From the NCBI GenBank assembly GCA_030039815.1, contig JASHUW010000323.1, positions 1-14,053 on the forward strand: DNA of 14,053 nt, read 5' to 3'. Made by a program: the position numbers and the translations under genes. The DNA comes from Alphaproteobacteria bacterium (GTDB lineage: Bacteria; Pseudomonadota; Alphaproteobacteria; ATCC43930; CGMCC-115725). The notes under the pieces are model-generated. The model was given only the letters and a program-made list of their open reading frames with translations. It ran no database searches and was not told the origin of the DNA. Below are positions 1 through 6,185 of this stretch, one piece after another (the stretch's first letter is position 1; every line of letters begins with the position of its first letter).

Positions 1-1574
1 TCACCTGGGCTGCGGGCAAGCTGAAGCGGCCGGTCAAGTGGACCGCAGAGCGCGTCGAAAGCTTCATGTCGGACGCGCATGGCCGCGACCACGTCACCCA
101 TGTCGAGCTCGGCCTCGACGCCGACAACAAGTTCGTCGCGCTCAAGGTCTCGACCTTGGCCAATATGGGGGCCTATCTCTCGACCTTTGCCACCTGCATC
201 CCGACCTACCTCTACGCGACGCTGCTCGCCGGCACTTACACGACCCCGGCGATCTATTGCGAGACCAAGGCGGTCTTCACTCACACCGTGCCGGTCGACG
301 CCTACCGTGGCGCGGGACGGCCCGAGGCGACATTCCTGTTGGAGCGCATCGTCGATCTCGCCGCCGATGAGCTTGGCGTTGATCCCGCGGAATTGCGGCG
401 CAAGAACTTTATCCCGACCAACGCGTTCCCGTACCAGACGCCGGTCGCGTTGCAATACGACAGTGGCGATTATTTCTCAACGCTCGACCTCGCGACCAAG
501 GCGGCCGATTACGCCGGGTTCGAGGCCAGGCGGGCCGACGCAGCAAAGCGCGGCAAGCTGCGCGGCATCGGCATCGCCACCTATATCGAGGCCTGCGGCA
601 TCGCGCCGTCGGCCGTGGTGGGCTCGCTCGGCGCACGCGCGGGCCTTTTTGAGGCGGCGACCGTGCGGGTGCATCCGACCGGCAGCGTGACGGTGCTGAC
701 CGGCTCACACAGCCACGGCCAGGGCCACGAGACGACCTTCGCTCAGCTGGTCGCAGATGGGCTCGGCATCCCGATCGAGCAGGTCGAGATCGTGCACGGC
801 GATAGCGCCAAAATCCCCTACGGCATGGGGACGTATGGTTCGCGCTCGCTGGCGGTCGGCGGCACCGCGATCATCAAGGCGATGGACAAGATCGTCGCCA
901 AAGGCAAGAAGATCGCCGCGCATCTGCTCGAAGCGGCCGAGGCCGATATCGAGTTCAAAGACGGCCAGTTCAGCGTCGCCGGGACCGACCGGGCGAAGTC
1001 GATCGGCGAGATCGCGCTGACCGCCTACGTGCCGCACAACTTCCCGCACGAGGAACTGGAGCCCGGGCTCGACGAGACGGCGTTCTACGACCCGAAGAAC
1101 TTCACCTTCCCGTCGGGCGCGTATGTCGCCGAGGTCGAGATCGATCCCGATACCGGCCGTCTCGAAATCGTCAACTTCAACGCGAGCGACGATTTCGGCC
1201 GCATCGTCAACCCGATGATCGTTGCCGGACAGGTGCATGGCGGCCTGGCGCAAGGCATTGGCCAGGCACTGCTCGAAGGGTGCGTCTACGACAAGTCGAC
1301 CGGGCAACTGCTCACGGCGTCGTACAATGACTACGCGATGCCACGGGCTGACGATTTGCCATCCTTCGCGCTGTCAACGCACGCGACCTACTGCACGCAC
1401 AATCCGCTCGGCGTCAAAGGCTGCGGCGAGGCGGGGGCGATCGGCGCGCCGGCCGCGATCTCCAACGCGATCGTCGATGCGCTGAAAACTCATGGCGTGC
1501 GCCATGTCGAGATGCCCGCGACGCCCGAGAAGATCTGGCGCGCCATCCACCAACAACAGCTCGCCGCGGAATAG
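1..1574 (+). CDS. coxL: Aerobic CO dehydrogenase-type molybdenum hydroxylase, large subunit (form II CoxL-like), 5' partial
   Basis: This is the C-terminal two thirds of the Mo-binding catalytic subunit of a xanthine oxidase-family hydroxylase. The reading frame is open from base 3 and already matches CoxL before the first internal ATG at 66 (RPVKWTAERVESF), so the true start lies upstream. The active-site loop AYRGAGR is encoded at 300-320. Form I (true CO dehydrogenase) CoxL carries AYxCSFR there, so this is a form II, or CoxL-like, subunit without the Cu-binding cysteine. The glycine-rich motif GCGEAGAIG near 1419-1445 holds the catalytic glutamate (codon 1428-1430) that is conserved across the family. 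The gene order L then M, with the small subunit presumably upstream, fits the S-L-M order of form II clusters. It is followed 11 bases later by the FAD subunit. The family call is very secure. CO as substrate is not: purine, aldehyde, nicotine-like or other aromatic substrates are possible. Confidence 0.95.
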   Translation, partial: TWAAGKLKRPVKWTAERVESFMSDAHGRDHVTHVELGLDADNKFVALKVSTLANMGAYLSTFATCIPTYLYATLLAGTYTTPAIYCETKAVFTHTVPVDAYRGAGRPEATFLLERIVDLAADELGVDPAELRRKNFIPTNAFPYQTPVALQYDSGDYFSTLDLATKAADYAGFEARRADAAKRGKLRGIGIATYIEACGIAPSAVVGSLGARAGLFEAATVRVHPTGSVTVLTGSHSHGQGHETTFAQLVADGLGIPIEQVEIVHGDSAKIPYGMGTYGSRSLAVGGTAIIKAMDKIVAKGKKIAAHLLEAAEADIEFKDGQFSVAGTDRAKSIGEIALTAYVPHNFPHEELEPGLDETAFYDPKNFTFPSGAYVAEVEIDPDTGRLEIVNFNASDDFGRIVNPMIVAGQVHGGLAQGIGQALLEGCVYDKSTGQLLTASYNDYAMPRADDLPSFALSTHATYCTHNPLGVKGCGEAGAIGAPAAISNAIVDALKTHGVRHVEMPATPEKIWRAIHQQQLAAE

Positions 1575-1585
1575 GGAGAGCAGCA

Positions 1586-2380
1586 ATGTACGAATTCGAT
1601 TACCAGAAGGCGGCGAGCCTGGAAGACGCCGCGAAATTCCTCGCCGGCCATGAAGACGCCAAGCTCGTGGCGGGCGGGATGACCCTGATCCCGACCTTGA
1701 AGCAGCGCCTCGCGAAACCGTCCGACCTGATCGACCTAGCCTCGATCCCTGGGCTCACGGGCATCAAGGAGGAAGGCGGCGGCCTCACGATCGGCGCGAT
1801 GACGCGTCACGTCGAGGTCCAGCGCTCGGATGTGGTGAAACGCGTGATCCCGGCGCTCAGCAACCTCGCCGGGCTGATCGGCGATCCCGCCGTCCGCAAT
1901 CGCGGCACGATCGGCGGCTCGATCTCCAACAACGACCCGGCCGCGGATTATCCCTCGGCCGTGGTCGGGCTGGACGCGACCGTCGTCACCACCAAACGCG
2001 AGATCGCCGGCGACAATTTCTTCACCGGCATGTTCGAGACCGCGCTCGGCCCGGACGAGATCGTCACCGCCGTCAAGTTTCCGAAGCCGCAGGCGGCCGC
2101 CTACCAGAAATTCAAGAACCCGGCGTCGCGCTACGCGATTGTCGGCGTGTTCGTCGCGCGCACCAACTCGGGCGTTCGTGTCGCGGTGACTGGCGCGGCC
2201 CCTTGCGTCTTTCGTGTGCCGGAGATGGAGGCGGCGCTGGCGACGTCATTCTCCGCCGACGCGATCAAGGACATCGCGATTCCGGATGACGGACTCAACT
2301 CCGACATTCACGCCAGCGCCGAGTATCGCGCGCATCTCGTTAATGTGATGGCGCGGCGGGCCGTGGCGGCTTGCGCCTAA
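1586..2380 (+). CDS. coxM: Molybdenum hydroxylase FAD-binding medium subunit (CoxM-like)
   Basis: This 264-residue subunit binds FAD and passes electrons from the 2Fe-2S subunit to the respiratory chain. Both FAD signatures of the family are visible: AGGMTLIP at residues 29-36 and, around residues 105-123, NRGTIGG followed by NNDPAADYP. The remainder matches the CO dehydrogenase flavoprotein C-terminal domain, and the length is normal for CoxM. The ATG at 1586 is preceded by a good ribosome binding site (GGGAGAG, 1574-1580) that overlaps the coxL stop codon, so it should be co-transcribed and co-translated with the large subunit. Whether the complex is an (LMS)2 dimer cannot be seen here because the small subunit is outside the window. 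The family assignment is firm; the gene symbol is by analogy with cox clusters. Confidence 0.93.
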   Translation: MYEFDYQKAASLEDAAKFLAGHEDAKLVAGGMTLIPTLKQRLAKPSDLIDLASIPGLTGIKEEGGGLTIGAMTRHVEVQRSDVVKRVIPALSNLAGLIGDPAVRNRGTIGGSISNNDPAADYPSAVVGLDATVVTTKREIAGDNFFTGMFETALGPDEIVTAVKFPKPQAAAYQKFKNPASRYAIVGVFVARTNSGVRVAVTGAAPCVFRVPEMEAALATSFSADAIKDIAIPDDGLNSDIHASAEYRAHLVNVMARRAVAACA

Positions 2381-2436
2381 CGGGAACGATCGTCGCGTTG
2401 CGCACGTAAGACAATTCGCCACATGGGGAGAATACC

Positions 2437-2856
2437 GTGCGCAGCTCGAAGACAATCGCCGCGGCCGGCTTGGTGCTGGCCTTGCTCAGCGGTGCGGCCC
2501 TGGCCGATACCGTGAAGTTCACCGTCGACCTCACTCCCGATAAGCAAGGCGGACCGGGCAAGGGTACCGCGAACTTCTCGGTCGACACCGCGAGCAAGAC
2601 GCTAACAGGGACGATCGAGTATTCGGGACTGTCGACGCCGCCGCAGATGGCCGCGTTTCTCTCGCCGCCCGAAAAGCAAGGCGGCAACCCCGGCACGTTA
2701 CCGATCCCGCTTCCGGCAAAGACCACGAGCCCGATAGACGTCAAGATGCAGATGCCGCCGGCGGCGATCGACGGGCTCAAAGGCGGCGAATGGATCCTGC
2801 TGCTCGGCACCAAGCAGGCGCCGGAGATCGGCGGCGACGTCAAACCGGCGCAGTGA
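2437..2856 (+). CDS. Secreted CHRD-like domain protein
   Basis: This 139-residue protein has a clear Sec signal peptide: basic start (MRSSK), hydrophobic core at residues 7-20, and an ALA cleavage site before Asp24. It should therefore be periplasmic. The mature part resembles the CHRD fold (VKFTVDLTP near the N terminus, TLTGTIEYSGL, then GLKGGEWILLLGT and APEIGGDVKP at the C-terminal end). Bacterial CHRD domains usually carry histidines in the HIHGP-like and NVHT-like strands. This protein has no histidine and no cysteine at all. The start is GTG at 2437, with GGGGAG at 2425-2430 six bases before it. An 11-base direct repeat (AAGCAAGGCGG, 2542-2552 and 2674-2684) encodes the two KQGG segments. 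It lies between coxM and coxD on the same strand, so it may be co-expressed, although possible hairpins follow it. Its function is unknown; the CHRD call is from motif memory and is moderately secure. Confidence 0.75.
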   Translation: MRSSKTIAAAGLVLALLSGAALADTVKFTVDLTPDKQGGPGKGTANFSVDTASKTLTGTIEYSGLSTPPQMAAFLSPPEKQGGNPGTLPIPLPAKTTSPIDVKMQMPPAAIDGLKGGEWILLLGTKQAPEIGGDVKPAQ

Positions 2857-2867
2857 GGCATCATTGT

Positions 2868-2886
2868 CCGCGCTGAGGTAGCGCGG
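2868..2886 (+). terminator. Hairpin just after the CHRD-like gene
   Basis: A perfect inverted repeat, CCGCGCT / AGCGCGG, forms a 7-bp stem with a 5-base loop (GAGGT), starting 12 bases after the stop codon. There is no T-run directly after it; the next AT-rich stretch is at 2901-2909. It could stabilise the 3' end of the upstream mRNA or act as a weak or Rho-assisted terminator. The structure is plain in the sequence; the function is inferred. Confidence 0.4.
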
Positions 2887-2920
2887 CGACGCCCGGTGGA
2901 TTAATTTATCTGGCGAGCAT

Positions 2921-2949
2921 CCCTCTCCTTTTTTCGGAGGGGGATTTTA
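2921..2949 (+). promoter_or_regulatory. Hairpin overlapping the coxD ribosome binding site, terminator-like
   Basis: CCCTCTCC (2921-2928) can pair with GGAGGGGG (2936-2943) over 8 bp with one G-U pair, leaving a 7-base loop (TTTTTTC). The 3' arm is also the strong Shine-Dalgarno sequence for the coxD start at 2950. The stem is followed by ATTTTATT, so it looks like an intrinsic terminator or attenuator. Two readings are possible: termination between the structural and maturation genes, or occlusion of the coxD ribosome binding site. Pairing is read directly from the sequence; regulation is inferred. Confidence 0.45.
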
Positions 2950-3903
2950 TTGCGAACCGGACCCCGGATGGCCACATCGAAAACCCCTGCCCTGCCCGCT
3001 TCGGTCGATGCCACGCTCGCCATGCTCGGCACCGCCGACTATGTCGCCGACCGCAGCCTAGCGACCGCCGTGCATCTCGCGCTGCATCTGAAACGACCGC
3101 TGTTTCTCGAAGGCGAGGCCGGCGTCGGCAAGACCGAGATCGCCAAGGTGCTGGCCGGCGCGCTCGGCCGCAAGTTGATCCGTCTCCAGTGCTACGAGGG
3201 GCTCGACGTCGCCTCTGCCGTCTACGAGTGGGACTACGCGCGGCAGATGATCGAAATCCGCCTCGCCGAGGCGGGCGATGAGGACCGCGCGGAGATCGAG
3301 AATACGATCTTTTCCGACCGATTCCTCATCAAGCGCCCGCTGCTGCAGGCGCTGGAGCCGGAGATCGAAGGACCTCCGGTGCTGCTGATCGACGAACTCG
3401 ACCGCACCGATGAGCCGTTCGAGGCCTATCTGCTGGAGCTGCTGTCCGATTTCCAGGTGACGATTCCCGAGATTGGGACAATCCGTGCCGAGCACCCGCC
3501 GATCGTCGTCATCACCTCAAACCGCACGCGCGAAATCCACGACGCGCTGAAGCGGCGCTGCTTCTACTACTGGGTCGATTATCCGGATGCCGGGCGCGAG
3601 CTTGAAATCCTCGGCAAGAAGGCGCCCGGCGCCGCCCCCGAGCTGTCGCGCGCGGTGGTCGGGTTTGTGCAGAAGCTGCGCAAGATGGATTTGTTCAAGT
3701 TGCCCGGCATCGCCGAGACGATCGACTGGACCGAGGCGCTGATGCAGCTCGACGTGCTCGAGCTGACGCCGAACGCGATCAACGACACCCTCGGCGTGCT
3801 ACTGAAATACCAGGACGACATCGCCCGCATTCAAGGCAGTGAGGCAGCACGGTTGCTCGACCAGGTCAAAGCCGAGCTCGCCGCCCAGCCGCGCGGGGCG
3901 TGA
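2950..3903 (+). CDS. coxD: MoxR-family AAA+ ATPase (CoxD-like maturation factor)
   Basis: CoxD-type AAA+ ATPases act with CoxE in maturing the Mo active site of CO dehydrogenase-family enzymes. In this 317-residue protein I see Walker A (GEAGVGKT, about residues 55-62), Walker B (VLLIDELDR, 144-152), sensor 1 (ITSN, 188-191) and a helical C-terminal lid domain, all in MoxR order. The start is uncertain. TTG at 2950 has an excellent ribosome binding site (GGAGGGGG at 2936-2943), but an ATG at 2968, giving MATSKTP, is the more ordinary codon and has no clear Shine-Dalgarno of its own. I keep TTG because of the spacing. The stop codon overlaps the start of the next gene, so CoxD and CoxE are translationally coupled, as expected for partner proteins. 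Leaving start choice aside, the family call is very secure. Confidence 0.92.
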   Translation: MRTGPRMATSKTPALPASVDATLAMLGTADYVADRSLATAVHLALHLKRPLFLEGEAGVGKTEIAKVLAGALGRKLIRLQCYEGLDVASAVYEWDYARQMIEIRLAEAGDEDRAEIENTIFSDRFLIKRPLLQALEPEIEGPPVLLIDELDRTDEPFEAYLLELLSDFQVTIPEIGTIRAEHPPIVVITSNRTREIHDALKRRCFYYWVDYPDAGRELEILGKKAPGAAPELSRAVVGFVQKLRKMDLFKLPGIAETIDWTEALMQLDVLELTPNAINDTLGVLLKYQDDIARIQGSEAARLLDQVKAELAAQPRGA

Positions 3904-5120
3904 TGCCGGACGATGTTGAACATGATGGTCGGCTGGTCGCCAATCTGATGCATTTCGCGCGGACCTTGCGCACCGCCGGGCTGCCGGTCGGACCGGGCAA
4001 AGTCATCGACGCCGTTGCCGCGGTACGGACAGTGGGGATCACCAACCGCGCCGATTTCTACTGGACGCTGCATGCGGTGTTCGTCAACCGGCCCGACCAG
4101 CGGCCGCTCTTCAACCAGGCGTTTCACGTCTTCTGGCGCAACCCCGAGCTCCTCAAGAAGATGATGTCGCTCGTTCTTCCAGAGATGAGCCTCGATCTGC
4201 CGGAAGACGAGAAGAGCGAGATGCTGCGCCGGCTGGCCGAGGCGCTGCACCCCCATCCCGAGGCGCGCGAGACCGGCGAGACCGAATTGGAGTTCGATGC
4301 GGCGATGACCTTTTCCGACCGCGAGCAGCTCCAGGGTATGGATTTCGAGAAAATGTCGCTGGACGAGCTGGCGGATGCGAAAGCAGCAATCGCGCGGCTC
4401 CAGCTTCCCGTGCTCGATCGGCCGACGCGCCGCTTCGCACCCGATCCGCGCGGCGCCCGCGCCGACATGCGCGCAACGCTGCGCGCCGCGCTGCGCTCCG
4501 GTGGCATCATCGATCTGAAGCGCAAGAGCCGCCGGCTGCGGCCGCCGCCGCTGGTGGTGCTATGCGACATCTCGGGCTCGATGAGCCGCTATAGCCGCAT
4601 GTTCCTGCATTTCATGCACGCGATCACCAATGACCGCGACCGCGTGTTCACATTCGTCTTTGGCACGCGGCTCACCAATATCACGCGTTACCTGCGCTTC
4701 CGCGATGTCGACCTGGCGCTCGACAAGGTCGCCGAGGCGGTCGCCGACTGGTCCGGCGGAACCCGCATCGGCCATTGCCTCGCTGAGTTCAACCTGTTGT
4801 GGTCGCGTCGGGTCTTGGCCCAGGGCGCGGTCGTGCTGCTGATCACCGATGGCCTGGATCGCGACGTTGGCGTCGGCCTCGCGCACGAGATGGACCGGCT
4901 GCACCGTTCGTGCCGGCGGCTAATTTGGCTCAATCCGCTGTTGCGTTACGAAGGGTTCGAGCCAAAATCTCTAGGGATGAGGGCGATGTTGCCGCATGTC
5001 GACGAGTTCCGTCCGGTGCACAACCTCGAAAGCCTCGAAACCCTGGTGACGGTGCTCAGCGCGCCGGCGCCGCGACGTTTGACGGCGGCTTCCGTCCTGC
5101 AAATGGGAAGGGCAGCATAG
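3903..5120 (+). CDS. coxE: VWA-domain protein, CoxE-like
   Basis: This roughly 405-residue protein is the von Willebrand factor A-domain partner of the MoxR ATPase and takes part in Mo-hydroxylase maturation in the cytoplasm. An N-terminal helical region (about residues 1-180) with FYWTLHAVFV and FHVFWRNPELL is typical of CoxE. The C-terminal VWA domain contains a complete MIDAS metal site: CDISGSMS (Asp222, Ser224, Ser226), SGGTRIG (Thr near 287) and ITDGLDRD (Asp near 316). I chose ATG at 3903 because it overlaps the coxD stop as TGATG; a GTG immediately before it (3900) would add one residue. The region between the two domains is acidic and glutamate-rich. The arrangement MoxR then VWA is the usual chaperone-like pair. 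The call is secure. Confidence 0.92.
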   Translation: MPDDVEHDGRLVANLMHFARTLRTAGLPVGPGKVIDAVAAVRTVGITNRADFYWTLHAVFVNRPDQRPLFNQAFHVFWRNPELLKKMMSLVLPEMSLDLPEDEKSEMLRRLAEALHPHPEARETGETELEFDAAMTFSDREQLQGMDFEKMSLDELADAKAAIARLQLPVLDRPTRRFAPDPRGARADMRATLRAALRSGGIIDLKRKSRRLRPPPLVVLCDISGSMSRYSRMFLHFMHAITNDRDRVFTFVFGTRLTNITRYLRFRDVDLALDKVAEAVADWSGGTRIGHCLAEFNLLWSRRVLAQGAVVLLITDGLDRDVGVGLAHEMDRLHRSCRRLIWLNPLLRYEGFEPKSLGMRAMLPHVDEFRPVHNLESLETLVTVLSAPAPRRLTAASVLQMGRAA

Positions 5121-5142
5121 GGCGAAGTCCAAGGGAGCAAAG

Positions 5143-5463
5143 ATGAGCGACCACACAGATATTCTGCAACAGGCGGCCGATTGGCGTCACGCCGGTAAAG
5201 GCGTCGCCTTGGCCACCGTGGTGAAGACCTGGGGCTCGTCGCCCCGACCGGCCGGGGCCAAGCTCGCCGTCGCCGATGATGGCGCTTTTGTCGGCTCGGT
5301 GTCGGGCGGCTGCGTCGAAGGTGCGGTCATCGAAGAGGCGCAGGCGGCGATCCGCGACGGCAAGCCGCGGCTCCTCGATTTTGGCGTCAGCGACGAGCAG
5401 GCCTGGGAAGTGGGTCTCGCCTGTGGCGGGAAGATCGAGATTTTCGTGGAGCGCGTCGAATGA
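5143..5463 (+). CDS. XdhC/CoxI-family protein, short N-terminal-domain type
   Basis: This 106-residue protein consists only of the XdhC_CoxI domain. Members of this family bind molybdenum cofactor and help its sulfuration or insertion into xanthine dehydrogenase-type enzymes. The family signatures are present: TWGSSPRPAGAKLAV (residues 29-43), VSGGCVEGAV (53-62) with its conserved Cys57, and GLACGGKIEIF (91-101) with Cys94. A clear ribosome binding site (GGGAG, 5133-5137) stands five bases before the ATG. The gene ends in an ATGA overlap with the next gene, which carries the Rossmann half of the family. The two-gene arrangement looks natural rather than frameshifted, because each product has a sensible start and end. 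It most likely serves the CoxLM enzyme of this operon. Confidence 0.9.
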   Translation: MSDHTDILQQAADWRHAGKGVALATVVKTWGSSPRPAGAKLAVADDGAFVGSVSGGCVEGAVIEEAQAAIRDGKPRLLDFGVSDEQAWEVGLACGGKIEIFVERVE

Positions 5464-6164
5464 AAGGCCAATTTCTCGACGCGGTACTCGCCGCAAACCA
5501 GCAAAGCCGCACCGTCGCATTAGCGACCGAGCTGACATCAGGGGCGCAGCTCTTTCTCGACGGCGAGCGGACAGAGGGCGAACTACAGCTCGACGAGGTA
5601 TCCGTTGGGGCGATGCGTGAGGCTTTGCGCGCCGACCGGAATATTTCGCTCGATACGGCGCAAGGTCGCGTCTTTGTCCAGGTATTCAGCCCGCCGCGCC
5701 GCTGCTTCGTGGTCGGCGCGGTGCACATCGCCCAGCCCTTGGTGCCAATGCTGATCGCGACCGACTACAAGCCGATTGTCATCGATCCGCGTGGCGCCTG
5801 GGCAACTGAAGCGCGGTTTCCAGGCGTCGAGCTGTCGAGCGACTGGCCGGACGAAGCCTTCGAGCGTTACAAGCCCGACCGCACTTCGGCGATCGTGACA
5901 CTGACCCACGACCCAAAAATCGATGATCCGGCCCTCGTCGCCGCATTGCGCTCGGACGCGTTCTATATCGGCGCCCTGGGCTCCAAGCGTACGCATGCCA
6001 AGCGGCTGGATCGCCTGCGCGAGCATGGCTTTGGCGAAAACGAACTATCGCGCATCCACGCGCCGATCGGCCTCAATATCGGCGCCGTGTCGCAGGCGGA
6101 AATCGCCGTCTCGATCATCGCGCAGATGACAGCAGTGCTGCGGCGCGGCGAAATTAGCTCGTGA
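5460..6164 (+). CDS. XdhC/CoxI-family protein with Rossmann domain
   Basis: This 234-residue protein carries the XdhC Rossmann domain: FVVGAVHIAQP (residues 83-93), VIDPRGAWAT (107-116), ALVAALRSDAFYIGALGSKRTHAKR (about 158-182, read as two blocks) and RIHAPIGLNIGA (198-209). The dinucleotide-type motif reads GAVHIAQ instead of GAGHVAQ, which I recall as usual for this subgroup. Residues 1-80 resemble a worn-down XdhC_CoxI domain that lacks the SGGCVEG and CGG motifs. Those motifs are supplied by the 106-residue protein just upstream, through an ATGA overlap (5460-5463). The pair would therefore act as one Moco-handling unit for the Mo-hydroxylase encoded upstream. The family is certain; the working complex is inferred. 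Confidence 0.9.
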   Translation: MKGQFLDAVLAANQQSRTVALATELTSGAQLFLDGERTEGELQLDEVSVGAMREALRADRNISLDTAQGRVFVQVFSPPRRCFVVGAVHIAQPLVPMLIATDYKPIVIDPRGAWATEARFPGVELSSDWPDEAFERYKPDRTSAIVTLTHDPKIDDPALVAALRSDAFYIGALGSKRTHAKRLDRLREHGFGENELSRIHAPIGLNIGAVSQAEIAVSIIAQMTAVLRRGEISS

Positions 6165-6170
6165 GGCGAG

Positions 6171-6185
6171 CCGAATGAAATTCGG
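6171..6185 (+). repeat. Small inverted repeat enclosing the start codon of the MocA fusion gene
   Basis: CCGAAT / ATTCGG forms a perfect 6-bp stem with a GAA loop. The ATG (6175-6177) sits in the 5' arm and loop, so the start codon would be partly paired in the mRNA. A second 5-bp repeat (GCTCG 6157-6161, CGAGC 6167-6171) lies directly before it and is an alternative pairing. Structure is visible; any effect on translation is inferred. Confidence 0.35.

Noticed and set aside
705..1307. A 200-codon minus-strand open frame inside coxL
   Set aside because: It lies fully within a confidently identified CoxL sequence and has no recognisable domain or ribosome binding site. It is explained by GC-rich codon use.
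2542..2684. The AAGCAAGGCGG direct repeat as a mobile-element or duplication scar
   Set aside because: It is only 11 bases, in the same codon register in both copies, and encodes two short KQGG segments. Chance or local duplication inside the gene is enough to explain it.
5143..6164. A frameshifted single xdhC gene
   Set aside because: The first product ends naturally after its CGG motif, and the second has its own start in an ATGA overlap plus its own N-terminal region. A frameshift would give one set of domains, not a partly repeated one.
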